From: Niallia taxi
GTDB taxonomy: Bacteria; Bacillota; Bacilli; Bacillales; Cytobacillaceae
Assembly: GCF_004005475.1 (NCBI RefSeq)
Contig: NZ_RZTZ01000005.1
Location: 124,001-188,000, forward strand
Direction: 5' to 3'
DNA length: 64,000 bases
A program made the translations under genes and the position numbers. Below are positions 17,911 through 27,906 of the stretch, piece by piece; within the stretch, counting starts at the first letter, position 1, and each line of letters begins with the position of its first letter. The notes beneath the pieces were generated by a model, which worked only from the letters and a program-made list of their open reading frames with translations, did not search any database and was not told the DNA's origin.

Positions 17911-18036
17911 ATGTGAAATAAATCACAAAAGGCTTGCATACGAAAAAATAGTATGTATAATAAAGGTATGAACAAATTGTGAATGACATCACATAATTTG
18001 TGATTTTTTTTACTTAATATGTGAATTAGTTCACAA
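17911..18036 (+). promoter_or_regulatory. nox promoter with three Rex-like operators
   Basis: Promoter TTGCAT (17934-17939), 16 bases, TATAAT (17956-17961). Three TGTGA-N6-TCACA sites flank it: ATGTGAAATAAATCACAA (17911-17928), TTGTGAATGACATCACAT (17977-17994) and ATGTGAATTAGTTCACAA (18019-18036). They fit the Rex consensus. Two lie downstream of the start point as expected for repression. Rex would lift repression when NADH is high. Confidence 0.8.
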
Positions 18037-18074
18037 TAAATACAAAAATTCTTTTACAAAGGAGCTTCTAAACC

Positions 18075-19445
18075 ATGAAAGTAATTGTAATTGGATGTAC
18101 ACACGCAGGAACAGCTGCTGTTAAAACGTTAGCAAATGTAAATAATAATATAGATATCACTGTATATGAAAAAAATAATAATGTATCCTTCTTATCTTGC
18201 GGAATCGCGTTATATGTAGGTGGAGTTGCGAAGGATGCTAGTCAATTGTTCTACTCTTCACCAGATGAGCTTAAATCATTAGGCGCAACAATGCATATGG
18301 AGCATGAAGTATTGGAAATTGATACAGAAAACAAAAAAGTGCTTGTGAAGGATTTGAACAGTGGGGAAACTCGTTCTGATTTCTATGATAAGTTAGTAAT
18401 GACAACTGGTTCTTGGCCAATCATTCCGCCAATTGAAGGAATAAGACTTGGAAACATTCTTTTATCTAAAAACTATAATCAAGCAAATGATATAATTGCA
18501 AAAACAAAGGACGTTAACCATGTTACTGTAATTGGTGCAGGCTATATCGGTGTTGAATTAGTAGAAGCCTTTGAGCAAAACGGTAAAAAGGTAACGCTTA
18601 TTGATAGTGAAGACCGCATTCTGAACAAGTATTTAGATAAAGAATTTACAGATATTATTGAAGAAGAGCTTAAAGGAAAAGATATTGAGCTGGCATTGCA
18701 GCAAACTGTAACGAAGTTCGAGGGAAATGAAGCAGGGAATGTAACAAAGGTTATTACAACTAAAGGTGAATATGAGACAGACCTAGTTATTCTTTGTGTA
18801 GGATTCAGACCAAATACTGGCTTGCTTAAAGACAAAGTGGACCTATTGCCAAATGGAGCAATTAAAATTAATGAATATATGCAAACTAGCGATCCAGATA
18901 TATATGCAGCAGGAGACAGCTGTGCGGTCAACTATAATCCAACAGGTGATAAAGTCTATATTCCACTTGCAACGAACGCAGTGCGCATGGGTACATTGGT
19001 AGGATATAATATCGCTGGTCAAAACGTGAAGTATATGGGTACACAAGGAACTTCTGGCTTGCATCTATTTGGATTAAGTATGGCATCTACAGGTCTTACA
19101 GAATTGACTGCTAAAGCTAATAATATTCCTTATGAAGCAGCAACAATCATTGAAAACGACCGTCCAGAATTCATGCCGACATTTGAAGAGGTGCGCTTAA
19201 AAGTGCTTTACCATCAGGAAACAAGAGAAATATTAGGAGCGCAGATTATTTCAAAAGCAGATATGACACAAATGATGAACACATTATCTGTCTGCATTCA
19301 AACAAAAATGACAATTGACGAGCTAGCATTTGTTGACTTCTTCTTCCAACCGCATTTCAATAAACCATGGAACACATTGAACCAAGCAGGTTTGGCAGCA
19401 GTAGCAAAACAAGCTGAAAAGGTAAAAGAACCAACAGGTGTTTAA
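18075..19445 (+). CDS. nox: Water-forming NADH oxidase (CoA-disulfide reductase family)
   Basis: 456 residues, the usual length. It oxidises NADH with O2, most probably to water, regenerating NAD+. The FAD motif starts at residue 3 and His10 follows in IGCTHAGTAA. The redox cysteine is in FLSCGIALYVGG (Cys42), as in the lactic-acid bacterial H2O-forming Nox enzymes. The NAD motif VIGAGYIGVELVEAF and the late FAD motif DIYAAGDSC are intact. The related CoA-disulfide reductases cannot be fully excluded, but the CTHAGT start favours Nox. The Rex-like sites upstream support an NADH role. Confidence 0.92.
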   Translation: MKVIVIGCTHAGTAAVKTLANVNNNIDITVYEKNNNVSFLSCGIALYVGGVAKDASQLFYSSPDELKSLGATMHMEHEVLEIDTENKKVLVKDLNSGETRSDFYDKLVMTTGSWPIIPPIEGIRLGNILLSKNYNQANDIIAKTKDVNHVTVIGAGYIGVELVEAFEQNGKKVTLIDSEDRILNKYLDKEFTDIIEEELKGKDIELALQQTVTKFEGNEAGNVTKVITTKGEYETDLVILCVGFRPNTGLLKDKVDLLPNGAIKINEYMQTSDPDIYAAGDSCAVNYNPTGDKVYIPLATNAVRMGTLVGYNIAGQNVKYMGTQGTSGLHLFGLSMASTGLTELTAKANNIPYEAATIIENDRPEFMPTFEEVRLKVLYHQETREILGAQIISKADMTQMMNTLSVCIQTKMTIDELAFVDFFFQPHFNKPWNTLNQAGLAAVAKQAEKVKEPTGV

Positions 19446-19464
19446 GAATAGATTAGTTTAATTA

Positions 19465-19507
19465 GAAGGCCGCCATAAACTACATTAGTTTGTTGGCGGT
19501 CTTTTCG
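19465..19507 (+). terminator. Terminator of nox
   Basis: GGCCGCCA / TTGGCGGTC arms around a loop of about 20 bases, then TTTT. Confidence 0.7.
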
Positions 19508-19881
19508 TATTGTGAAAGATTTACCCACTTTTTTAGCTGACACTTAAGCATTATTGTCCATTCAATAGCAGACCTGATAGTGATGTATTACATTAACACT
19601 TTCGAATTTTAATAGTTGTAAAGAACGTAATTGATACTATTTTTAGGAAGAATCATATGCTACCAATAGTAGATATGCAGTTAATTTTATAAGATATTTA
19701 ACAATATGAGAAGCGGTCTTTTTGGACTAAAATGAACTATTTAGAGTGAAAGTCCTACTGATTTTGACAATATTCGCAACATACTGTGTGGAGTATTTAT
19801 ATTTACTATATAAATTGTTAAGGTGGTTTTGTTAGTGGGAACAAAGGTATTTAAGAATATTTCTTCAAAGGGAGGAAAAGG
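19508..19881. other. Intergenic region upstream of the HTH gene
   Basis: AT-rich and without coding signs. A possible promoter is TTGTAA (19616-19621), 16 bases, TATTTT (19638-19643). I see no repeat or RNA motif. Confidence 0.5.
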
Positions 19882-20274
19882 TTGAAGCTTATTATCGAAG
19901 AGGATTTTAAAAGGTTGACATATTACCAGACGAAAGAGCAATTAAGAAAATCGGTGAGTAAATATAAAAAGTTTATTTTAACTAAATCGTTGCGGCCAGA
20001 CTTGAGTTATAACCTTCTGAGAGTATTAGATTATTTATTAGATCAATCTGTTTCGCCAATAGGTATTTATGTAAAAGGAAGAAAACAAGTGGCGGACGAT
20101 TTAAGGCTAAGCATCAGCACCGTTTATAATCATTTCAACAGGCTGTTAATGCTTGGCATGATTGAACAATATAAATTCGCAGATGTTAATAGTACGAAGA
20201 GACCAACGTTTATTTATGTTGTTATTCCAAAGGATTTAAACACTGTTTTGAAGGGGAAATGGAAAAGGCAGTAG
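19882..20274 (+). CDS. Small helix-turn-helix protein, function unknown
   Basis: 130 residues starting with TTG, 6 bases after GGAGG. The middle region, GRKQVADDLRLSISTVYNHFNRLLMLGMIEQY, reads as a winged helix-turn-helix: 'VADDLRLS' then 'STVYNHFNRL' recognition helix and a wing. It is preceded by a helical, basic N-terminus. It probably binds DNA, but no regulator family is recognised and no obvious operator is visible. It is a single gene with its own terminator, so its targets are probably elsewhere. Confidence 0.65.
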   Translation: MKLIIEEDFKRLTYYQTKEQLRKSVSKYKKFILTKSLRPDLSYNLLRVLDYLLDQSVSPIGIYVKGRKQVADDLRLSISTVYNHFNRLLMLGMIEQYKFADVNSTKRPTFIYVVIPKDLNTVLKGKWKRQ

Positions 20275-20372
20275 AGTTTACCTTGTATACTGTATTGCTT
20301 CTTTAATTACTAGCAAAATTTATTAAACGGCAAACCCTTTGGACTTTAGTATTTTAAAATAAATGAAATGCT

Positions 20373-20397
20373 GCTGATATGTTTCAGCTTTTTTTTT
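20373..20397 (+). terminator. Terminator of the HTH gene
   Basis: Short GCTGA / TCAGC stem followed by nine T. Confidence 0.65.
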
Positions 20398-20479
20398 GTA
20401 TAGTACTATCCATCCTTTTCTTTTTCTTAATAGAAAAAATATAATAAAGAAACTAGGAATGAAAAGAGTGGAGGTCACT

Positions 20480-21091
20480 ATGATTGATTATGTTCATAAT
20501 AAGACAGAGGTTATTGCGAAGGAGCTCTTAGGAAAATTATTAATCCATGAAACACCTGATGGAGTTTATTCAGGCTATATTGTTGAGACAGAGGCCTATA
20601 TTGGCATAGAGGATATGGCTTGCCATACATATGAGGGGAAGCGAACGCCAAAGGTTGAGTCCATGTATCAAACGGGAGGAACTATTTATATTTATACGAT
20701 GCATACGCATGCAATGCTTAATATTGTGACAAAGAAGCAAAATGATCCACAAGCAGTTCTTATTCGGGCAATTGAGCCTGCCTGTGGATTAGACAGAATG
20801 GTAAAAAACAGGGGTACCACGGGAGTTGCTGTTTGTAATGGACCTGGTAAATTAACGAAGGCAATGGCAATAACAAAGGAATTGAATGGGAGGAAAATAG
20901 ATGCCTCTGCACTTACCATTGATGAAGCGCTCGGAAAGGTACCTGCTAGCATTGTGGCTTCTGCCAGAGTCGGCATTCCCAATAAAGGAGACTGGACGTT
21001 AAAACCATTGCGATTCTTTGTAGAAGGAAATCCCTATGTTTCTGGGATGAGAAAAAGAGATTATAAAGCACTAGCGGATTGCTGGTCTTAA
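20480..21091 (+). CDS. aag: 3-methyladenine DNA glycosylase (AAG/MPG family)
   Basis: 203 residues. It removes alkylated purines (3-methyladenine, hypoxanthine) from DNA by base excision. The family motif ETEAYIGIEDMACH holds the catalytic glutamate, and the fold continues with GGTIYIYTMH, NGPGKLTKA and ARVGIPN. The ATG at 20480 follows GGAGG by 5 bases. An in-frame frame extension upstream lacks a ribosome site. It is monocistronic in appearance. Confidence 0.95.
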   Translation: MIDYVHNKTEVIAKELLGKLLIHETPDGVYSGYIVETEAYIGIEDMACHTYEGKRTPKVESMYQTGGTIYIYTMHTHAMLNIVTKKQNDPQAVLIRAIEPACGLDRMVKNRGTTGVAVCNGPGKLTKAMAITKELNGRKIDASALTIDEALGKVPASIVASARVGIPNKGDWTLKPLRFFVEGNPYVSGMRKRDYKALADCWS

Positions 21092-21136
21092 TGAAAGTAC
21101 ACATTTTCTAAAAAAGAAAAAATGAAAAAGTTACTC

Positions 21137-21150
21137 AGATAGCGCTTTCA
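21137..21150. promoter_or_regulatory. cre box upstream of the PRD activator operon
   Basis: In reverse it reads TGAAAGCGCTATCT, matching 13 of 14 cre positions. It lies about 100 bases before the activator start, so CcpA repression by glucose is likely. Confidence 0.75.
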
Positions 21151-21249
21151 CTAGTCTTCTTCTTCAGCTATGATGTTAATAGGAAAATACTAATTGAACA
21201 TTTAGCTTATAGAAAAAGAAGATGTAGTTGATGAAAGGGTGTAATCGGA

Positions 21250-23163
21250 ATGCTTTCATTACGTCAACAAAAACTGCTGCATTTATTGATGCAGGAAGAA
21301 GAAGCACTGACAGGAGCAGATCTGGCGTCTGTTTTGCAGGTCACATCAAGGACAATAAGAAGTGATGTAAAAATGCTTGCAGATAAACTTCAAGAAAATG
21401 GTGCTAACATTGTTTTAAAAAGAGGGCAAGGCTATGAGTTGATAATTGAAGATTATAAATATTTCCGTCCTTTTTTACAGGAGGCAATAGTCAGAAACGA
21501 GGATTACGCAGTTCCAGCAGATCCAGCGGAAAGAATGGATTATATGCTGAGACGTTTGCTCTTGTCAGATGAGTATATCAAGGTAGAGCAGCTAGTAAAG
21601 GAGCTGTATATAAGCGAAACGTCAGTTAAAAATGGATTGAGGGAAGTAAAGAAAGTCTTGAGGCGCTTCAGCTTGGATTTGGATAAACGGCCAAATTATG
21701 GGCTGAAAATAATTGGTCCTGAAGCAAAAATGCGCATTTGTATGGCTGAGTTTGTTTTTCATTCTGAACGTCAGTCTTATCAGGCATTACCTTCACAAGA
21801 ATTAGAAATAATAGGCGATATTTTAACGGAAAGAACAAAAGAGGCAGCAATTTTGCTCTCTGATATAGGCAAATCTAATTTAATCACACACATTGCCATA
21901 GCGTGTAAACGTATTTTTCATGATAATTATGTTTCAATGCCAAAAAAAGAGCTTGAAGCAATAAGGGCAGAAAAGGAATATAAAGTTGCTAAAGCAATTG
22001 TGCTTGATTTGCAGAAAGCGTTAGGGACGGTATTTCCTGAGGAAGAGATTGCTTATATTGCGATTCATTTACTAGGCTCGAAAATTATCTCCTACCAGCC
22101 GACTGCTGAGATTAATATCCTTGATATGATTGAAAGAGATATTCTCGAGCTTTCCAAAAAACTATTAAATGAGACAGAAAATATTATGCAGCTTGGCATA
22201 TCAGATGATGAGGAACTTATTTATGGTTTGTGCCTGCATTTAAAGCCGGCCATTAACCGGTATAAATATGGCTTGAGTATTCGTAATCCACTATTGAAGG
22301 AAATTATGAAAAACTATCCTGTAGCATTTGACGCGGCAATTTTAATGGGAAAAACGCTGAAGCTGGAAACAGGAATGGCAATAAACCAAGAAGAGATTGG
22401 TTATATGGCATTGCATGTAGGTGCGGCAATGGAACGGAAAAAGTCAAAGGGAAGGGCGAAGCGCTGTCTGATTGTCTGCGCTACAGGAGTTGCAAGCGCA
22501 CAATTGCTGTACCATAGACTTCACGCCACATTTGGGAGTCGGCTGCAGATAGTAGGTACTGCTAATGTGTTTGATTTACATAAATATGATTTAGGGTCAC
22601 TCGATTTTATTATTACCACAATCCCGATAAAGAGAAAATTAACTGTACCAATCATCGATGTGAACACGATCTTAAGAGATGAGGATATTGAGAAGCTAGA
22701 AAACCTGGTGATTGAGAATATTGGAAGTGTCATCAAGTATATTAGACAAGATCTTACCTTTTTCCAACAGGATTTAAAGTCAAAGGAGGAGGTGCTCCAT
22801 TTTCTTTGCAGTAATCTGGAAAGGCTGGAGGATATTCCTGCTGATTTCCAGGAGCTTGTGGAGGAAAGAGAGAGGATAGCGCCGACAAGCTATGGAACAA
22901 TGGTAGCTATTCCACATCCAATAAGACCTGTAACGAAAAATACATTATGGGCTGTTTGCACATTAAAAAAGCCAATTCAATGGGGAGACAGCCGCGTACA
23001 GTTTATTTGTCTTTTAAGTGTGCAAAAGGAATATAAAAAGGATTTGCAAAGGATGTATCAGCTTTTAGTGAAAATCTCAGGGAATGCGGCTCTTGTCGAA
23101 AGGCTTGTAAAAGTTAATTCCTATGAAGAATTTGTTAGTATTTTGCTTCCTTTAGAGGAGTAG
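21250..23163 (+). CDS. PRD-domain transcriptional activator (LicR type)
   Basis: 637 residues in the LicR/MtlR layout. An N-terminal HTH comes first (residues 1-60, with SRTIRSDVKML) and a second HTH-like domain follows. Then two PTS regulation domains span about 190-395 with histidines in THIAIACKR, AIHLLGSK, CLHLKPA and MALHVGA. Next are an EIIB-like domain with Cys in VCATGVASAQ (about 410) and an EIIA-like domain with His in VAIPHPIRP (about 555). Such proteins activate a neighbouring PTS operon and are tuned by phosphorylation. The target is probably the downstream genes. Confidence 0.9.
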   Translation: MLSLRQQKLLHLLMQEEEALTGADLASVLQVTSRTIRSDVKMLADKLQENGANIVLKRGQGYELIIEDYKYFRPFLQEAIVRNEDYAVPADPAERMDYMLRRLLLSDEYIKVEQLVKELYISETSVKNGLREVKKVLRRFSLDLDKRPNYGLKIIGPEAKMRICMAEFVFHSERQSYQALPSQELEIIGDILTERTKEAAILLSDIGKSNLITHIAIACKRIFHDNYVSMPKKELEAIRAEKEYKVAKAIVLDLQKALGTVFPEEEIAYIAIHLLGSKIISYQPTAEINILDMIERDILELSKKLLNETENIMQLGISDDEELIYGLCLHLKPAINRYKYGLSIRNPLLKEIMKNYPVAFDAAILMGKTLKLETGMAINQEEIGYMALHVGAAMERKKSKGRAKRCLIVCATGVASAQLLYHRLHATFGSRLQIVGTANVFDLHKYDLGSLDFIITTIPIKRKLTVPIIDVNTILRDEDIEKLENLVIENIGSVIKYIRQDLTFFQQDLKSKEEVLHFLCSNLERLEDIPADFQELVEERERIAPTSYGTMVAIPHPIRPVTKNTLWAVCTLKKPIQWGDSRVQFICLLSVQKEYKKDLQRMYQLLVKISGNAALVERLVKVNSYEEFVSILLPLEE

Positions 23164-23166
23164 AAC

Positions 23167-23194
23167 GGACGGCGCATGCTGTCCTCTTTTTTTT
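23167..23194 (+). terminator. Terminator of the PRD activator gene
   Basis: GGACGGC / GCTGTCC stem with a GCAT loop and a run of T. It separates the regulator from the structural genes. Confidence 0.75.
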
Positions 23195-23244
23195 ATCTCG
23201 AGACACTTATTTCCATGTAAAGTTGGAAAAAGTGTGTATGTAAA

Positions 23245-23258
23245 TGAAAGCGCTTTTT
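23245..23258. promoter_or_regulatory. cre box upstream of the PTS structural genes
   Basis: TGAAAGCGCTTTTT matches the consensus at 12 of 14 positions, about 100 bases before EIIC. Confidence 0.65.
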
Positions 23259-23349
23259 ATATAAACTGATAACCAAGAGCAATCGTAATCATATTTTCTA
23301 GCTACAAGGATGTTATAAAAAAATTCTTCTTAAATGAAATGGAGGTTTT

Positions 23350-24684
23350 ATGATGAGCTTTAAAGAAAATGCAGCAGATGTTTTAGGCAATGTCGCCTAT
23401 AAGATTACCAATCAGAAATATATCATGGCAATCAAGAAAGCATTTGTTACCTTAATGCCTGTCATTATTACAGGAGCCTTTGCTGTACTTGTGGCAAATA
23501 TGATTTTAGGTACAGAAAGTGGCTTAGCGCATTTTGAAATGTTTGCCTTCCTGGCTGAATACAAGCCAATTATGACGGCCATTCAATATGCTACATTGAA
23601 TTTCCTGACAATCGGAGCTGTTTTTTTAATAGGGATCGAGCTTGGTCGCATAAATGGTCACAAATCGCTCTTTCCAGGGATACTCGCTATTATGTCGTAT
23701 ATCTCTGTTGTGCCGACAACGATAGAATTGCTTGTTAACGAAGAAAATCAGCTTGTGACAGATGTTTTGGCAAGACAATTCTCTGATCCTAAAAGTTTAT
23801 TTCTCGGGATGATCATTGCCATTGTTTCTGTGGAAATATACAGCAAGCTGGCGAATGTAGAGAAATTAAAGATTAAGATGCCTGACAGTGTTCCTTATAA
23901 TGTAGCAACCTCCTTTTCAGCATTAATTCCATCTATCTTGACTGTAACGATTGTCGCAACATTTGGCTTCATATTCTATAAAGTTACTGGCATATATCTT
24001 TATGAAGCAATCTACAATGTTGTGCAAAAGCCGCTTGAAAGTGTTATGCAAGGACTTCCAGGTATATTGATTCTTATGTTTGTTGCTCAATTCTTTTGGG
24101 TGATAGGAATACATGGAAACCAAATGATTAAACCAATCAGAGAACCGCTTTTGCTAGCTTCCATAACGGTCAATATGACAGCCTTCCAAGAAGGAAAAGA
24201 GATTCCGAACATTATTACAATGCCGTTTTGGGATGTATATATGAGCATTGGCGGATCTGGAGTGACGATTGGTTTGCTGATTGCGATCTTTATTGTTTCG
24301 AAACGAGAGGAAATGAGAAGTATTGCTAAGTTATCTTTCGGTCCAGGGATTTTCAATATCAATGAACCCGTTATTTTTGGGCTTCCAGTCATGCTTAATC
24401 CAATTATGGCAATACCGTTTGTCATCACACCGCTAATAACTGGGACTATTGGATATATTGCCACCGCAACTGGCTTCGCTGGTAAGGCAGTCGTGATGGT
24501 TCCATGGACGACACCACCAATTATCAATGCTTGGCTGTCAACGGCTGGCAGCATGGGAGCAGTCGTTACACAGTTGATTTGTATCGCTGCATCTGTGTTC
24601 ATCTATTTACCGTTTGTTTTAATGGCTAATAAAGTGACACAGCAAACAGGAGAAGAAGGTGAAAATACAAGGAAGGTGATATAA
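23350..24684 (+). CDS. PTS lactose/cellobiose-family EIIC component
   Basis: 444 residues and about ten membrane segments. [10 protein letters not shown] and [14 protein letters not shown] are the signature stretches of cellobiose/lichenan/lactose EIIC proteins. It carries the beta-glycoside across the membrane while EIIB (27196) phosphorylates it. GGAGG precedes the tandem ATG codons, and the second (23353) has the better spacing. The EIIB and EIIA genes lie at the far end of the operon, separated by two enzyme genes, which is an unusual order. Confidence 0.92.
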   Translation: MMSFKENAADVLGNVAYKITNQKYIMAIKKAFVTLMPVIITGAFAVLVANMILGTESGLAHFEMFAFLAEYKPIMTAIQYATLNFLTIGAVFLIGIELGRINGHKSLFPGILAIMSYISVVPTTIELLVNEENQLVTDVLARQFSDPKSLFLGMIIAIVSVEIYSKLANVEKLKIKMPDSVPYNVATSFSALIPSILTVTIVATFGFIFYKVTGIYLYEAIYNVVQKPLESVMQGLPGILILMFVAQFFWVIGIHGNQMIKPIREPLLLASITVNMTAFQEGKEIPNIITMPFWDVYMSIGGSGVTIGLLIAIFIVSKREEMRSIAKLSFGPGIFNINEPVIFGLPVMLNPIMAIPFVITPLITGTIGYIATATGFAGKAVVMVPWTTPPIINAWLSTAGSMGAVVTQLICIAASVFIYLPFVLMANKVTQQTGEEGENTRKVI

Positions 24685-24686
24685 GC

Positions 24687-25736
24687 ATGAAGATGTCTTT
24701 TAGATGGTATGGGAGGCAAGACAGCATCCCTCTTGAGTATATTCGGCAAATTCCTAATATGAAAAACATTGTCAGTGCCGTTTATGATGTTCCGCCAGGA
24801 GAAGCATGGCCAGAGGAAAGCATTCAGGAGCTGTATCGAGATATAACAGCAGCAGGATTGGAGTTTAAGGTAGTTGAAAGCGTGCCTGTTCATGAAGATA
24901 TTAAATTAGGTCTTCCAAATAGAGATACGTATATTGATAACTATATAGATACTATTGCAAGACTTTCAAAAATCGGCATTGAAGTTATTTGCTATAACTT
25001 CATGCCTGTATTCGACTGGACGAGAACACAGCTTGATAAGCAGCTAGAGGATGGTTCTACAGCATTAGTTTATTACAAGGAACAGCTAAAAAAGATGGAT
25101 CCAGTTTACAGCGACTTGTCATTGCCAGGCTGGGATGCGTCCTACACAAGAGAAGAGCTCCAAGCATTAATCAGCAAATACAAGGAGCTGGGAGAAGCTG
25201 GTCTTTGGAGCAACCTGGAATATTTCTTAAATAGAGTTATCCCAGCGGCAGAGGAGCATGGCATAAAGATGGCCATTCACCCAGATGATCCGCCTTGGAG
25301 TATCTTTGGCCTCCCTCGCATTATTACAAACGAGGCAAATCTTGATCGGTTTTTAAACTTATATGACAGTGAGGCAAACGGAATCACCTTATGCTCAGGA
25401 TCGTTAGGCTGCACTAGTGATAACGATATGGTGAAGCTGGCAGCAAAATATATAAGCCTTAATCGAGTGCCTTTTGCTCATTTGCGCAACATAAAGATTC
25501 TCGAAAACGGCGATTTTGAAGAATCAGCACATATTTCGAGCTATGGAAGTCTTGATATGGCTGCTATCTTACAAGCACTCTATAAAAACGGATTTACAGG
25601 TTATATAAGACCAGATCACGGCAGAATGATCTGGGGAGAAACTGGAAAACCAGGATATGGGCTATATGACAGGGCACTAGGGAGCACGTATCTTTCAGGC
25701 ATATGGGAAATGCTTGAAAAATCAGGAGGTAAGTAA
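24687..25736 (+). CDS. uxuA: Mannonate dehydratase (UxuA/ManD family)
   Basis: 349 residues. UxuA dehydrates D-mannonate to 2-keto-3-deoxygluconate. The metal ligands of the family are all present: His in MAIHPDDP (about 198), Cys in TLCSGS (about 236), His in FAHLRN (about 265) and Asp in YIRPDHGR (about 310). The gene follows EIIC by two bases and its stop overlaps the GH1 start, so it is in the operon. No uxuB, uxaC or KDG kinase/aldolase lies nearby, so its role within a beta-glycoside operon is unexplained. Confidence 0.9.
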   Translation: MKMSFRWYGRQDSIPLEYIRQIPNMKNIVSAVYDVPPGEAWPEESIQELYRDITAAGLEFKVVESVPVHEDIKLGLPNRDTYIDNYIDTIARLSKIGIEVICYNFMPVFDWTRTQLDKQLEDGSTALVYYKEQLKKMDPVYSDLSLPGWDASYTREELQALISKYKELGEAGLWSNLEYFLNRVIPAAEEHGIKMAIHPDDPPWSIFGLPRIITNEANLDRFLNLYDSEANGITLCSGSLGCTSDNDMVKLAAKYISLNRVPFAHLRNIKILENGDFEESAHISSYGSLDMAAILQALYKNGFTGYIRPDHGRMIWGETGKPGYGLYDRALGSTYLSGIWEMLEKSGGK

Positions 25737-27178
25737 TGTCGAACAAGCTAAAAGTGAACATACCAGATGATTTCATAATTGGTGCAGCTGCCTCTGCCTG
25801 GCAAACAGAGGGCTGGTCTGGAAAAAAAGAATCACAGGATTCCTATTTGGATTTATGGTACAAAAATAACAAGAATGTCTGGCATAACGGGTATGGGCCA
25901 GGAGTAGCTACTAACTTTTATAATAGGTATAAAGAAGATATCGGAATAATGGCAGATATTGGGCTTACGCATTACCGGACATCGATTAATTGGTCCCGCT
26001 TTTTGAGTGATTATGAAGAAGCGGAAGTTGATGAAGAATATGCGGCATATATCGATAAGGTAATTGATGAGCTCTTGGAAAAAGGTGTAGAACCGATGAT
26101 TTGCTTGGAGCATTATGAAGTGCCAGCATACTTGTTCGAGAAATATGGAGGCTGGAATTCTAAGCATGTGGTTGACCTTTTCGTAAAATACGCGGATAAA
26201 GTGCTTGATCGCTTTGGGCATAAGGTTAAGCATTGGTTTACCTTCAATGAACCGATTGTTGTGCAAACAAGGGTGTACTTGGATGCTATTCGCTATCCCT
26301 TTGAACAAAACACAAAGAAATGGATGCAGTGGAACTTTCATAAAGCATTAGCAACAGCTAAAGTAGTGGAGCTTTTTAAGCAGAAGGGTCTCAAAGAGAA
26401 GACTGGGGCGAAGATGGGCGTTATTTTGAATCCGGAAGTGACATATGCGCGCTCCACTGCTCCACATGATCAGCAGGCCGCACAAATATATGATTTGTTT
26501 TTTAACCGGATATTTTTGGACCCATCCATTAAGGGTGAATACCCACAGCAGCTTTTTGACTTGATGGTAAAGCATGACATTGCCTTTGATTATACACAAG
26601 AGGACTTAGAAGTAATCAAGAAGAATACGGTTGATTATGTGGGGATTAACCTTTATTACCCGCATCGCGTGAAAGCAAGGACAATCGCATGGAATGAAGG
26701 AACCCCGTTCCATCCTTCCTTTTATTACGAAATGTTTGATATGCCCGGCAAGAAAATGAATCCTTTTCGCGGCTGGGAAATATATCCGCAAATAATGTAC
26801 GATATGGCAATCAGGATGAAAGAGGAATATGGCAATATAGAATGGTTTATCGCAGAAAACGGCATGGGTGTTGAAAATGAGGCACGCTATAAGGATGAGG
26901 AAGGCCGCATTCAGGATGATTACAGAATCGAGTTTATAAGTGAGCATATGAAGTGGCTTTTGAAGGCAGTGGAGGAAGGTTCCAATTGTAAAGGGTATAT
27001 GCTGTGGGCATTTACAGATAATGTTTCCCCTATGAATGCATTTAAAAACCGTTACGGACTTGTAGAAATTAATCTAGAGGACAACAGAAACAGGAAGAAG
27101 AAAAAGTCGGCCTTATGGTATAAATCCATTATTGCTAATCGAGCATTAGAGGTAGAAGATGACGACATCGTTAAATAA
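25736..27178 (+). CDS. Glycoside hydrolase family 1, probable 6-phospho-beta-glycosidase
   Basis: 480 residues of family GH1. The acid/base glutamate is in FTFNEP (about 172) and the nucleophile glutamate in IAENGMG (about 374). Near the start, GAAASAWQTEG is the family N-terminal signature in slightly altered form (usually ATASYQ-E). Placement between PTS genes argues that it cleaves the phosphorylated disaccharide after import. The aglycone or second sugar is unknown, and the uxuA neighbour suggests a sugar-acid moiety. Confidence 0.9.
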   Translation: MSNKLKVNIPDDFIIGAAASAWQTEGWSGKKESQDSYLDLWYKNNKNVWHNGYGPGVATNFYNRYKEDIGIMADIGLTHYRTSINWSRFLSDYEEAEVDEEYAAYIDKVIDELLEKGVEPMICLEHYEVPAYLFEKYGGWNSKHVVDLFVKYADKVLDRFGHKVKHWFTFNEPIVVQTRVYLDAIRYPFEQNTKKWMQWNFHKALATAKVVELFKQKGLKEKTGAKMGVILNPEVTYARSTAPHDQQAAQIYDLFFNRIFLDPSIKGEYPQQLFDLMVKHDIAFDYTQEDLEVIKKNTVDYVGINLYYPHRVKARTIAWNEGTPFHPSFYYEMFDMPGKKMNPFRGWEIYPQIMYDMAIRMKEEYGNIEWFIAENGMGVENEARYKDEEGRIQDDYRIEFISEHMKWLLKAVEEGSNCKGYMLWAFTDNVSPMNAFKNRYGLVEINLEDNRNRKKKKSALWYKSIIANRALEVEDDDIVK

Positions 27179-27195
27179 AGAAGGGCGGGATTAAC

Positions 27196-27516
27196 ATGAG
27201 AAAAATAATATTGGCATGTGCAGCGGGCATGTCCACCTCCATTGTCGTTTCCAAAATGAAGGCAGCCATTAAAGCAAGAGGAGAAGAAATAGACGTTTAT
27301 GCTATTCCGGAGGGTGCAATAGAGGATGAGCTTGCAACCTCAAGTAAGGGGATTATTGCCATTCTTCTTGGACCACAGGTTCGTTTCATGAAACAAGCAG
27401 CGGTAAATACAGCAAAGCCATATGGTATTCCAGTTGATGTTATTGATGTGAGACTGTATGGAACAGCAGATGGAGAAAAAATTCTCGACCATGCATTAAA
27501 ATTGAATCAAAAATAA
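27196..27516 (+). CDS. PTS lactose/cellobiose-family EIIB component
   Basis: 106-residue cytoplasmic protein with the phosphocysteine loop ILACAAGMSTS (Cys8), typical of cellobiose-type EIIB. It receives phosphate from the EIIA encoded 18 bases downstream and passes it to the sugar bound by EIIC. It lies 17 bases behind the GH1 gene, in the same operon. Confidence 0.95.
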   Translation: MRKIILACAAGMSTSIVVSKMKAAIKARGEEIDVYAIPEGAIEDELATSSKGIIAILLGPQVRFMKQAAVNTAKPYGIPVDVIDVRLYGTADGEKILDHALKLNQK

Positions 27517-27533
27517 GCTGTCGGAGGGACAAA

Positions 27534-27872
27534 ATGGAGTTGTTAGAGGAAATGCAGGCGGCAGCTTTTCAAATCATAACATATTCAGGCGAAGCAAGAA
27601 GCAGCTATGTAGAGGCAATTCGTACGGCAAGGGCAGGGAATATAGATGAGGCGAAGGAGATTATAAAGACAGGTGAACGTTCTTATAATAAGATTCATAA
27701 AGTTCACGCCTCCTTTGTGCAAAGGGAGGCAAGTGGTGAAGCTCTGCCATTTTCCTTAATCCTCATGCATGCAGAAGACCAAATGCTGACAACAGAAACA
27801 TTAAAAATTATGGCATGTGAAATGGTGGAAATGTGTGCCGTCTTCTTAACAAATGGGAAAAAGGCCGAATAA
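27534..27872 (+). CDS. PTS lactose/cellobiose-family EIIA component
   Basis: 112-residue all-helical EIIA of the lactose/cellobiose family, with the phosphorylated histidine in LILMHAEDQML (His79) and a following conserved aspartate/glutamate. It forms a trimer that shuttles phosphate from HPr to EIIB. It ends the operon in front of a strong terminator. Confidence 0.95.
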   Translation: MELLEEMQAAAFQIITYSGEARSSYVEAIRTARAGNIDEAKEIIKTGERSYNKIHKVHASFVQREASGEALPFSLILMHAEDQMLTTETLKIMACEMVEMCAVFLTNGKKAE

Positions 27873-27906
27873 GATCCGCCTCATATAATAGTAACTTTGT
27901 CTATGA

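Noticed and set aside
17977-18036. FNR activation sites before nox
   Set aside because: They lie downstream of the best promoter, which does not suit an activator; Rex repression fits better.
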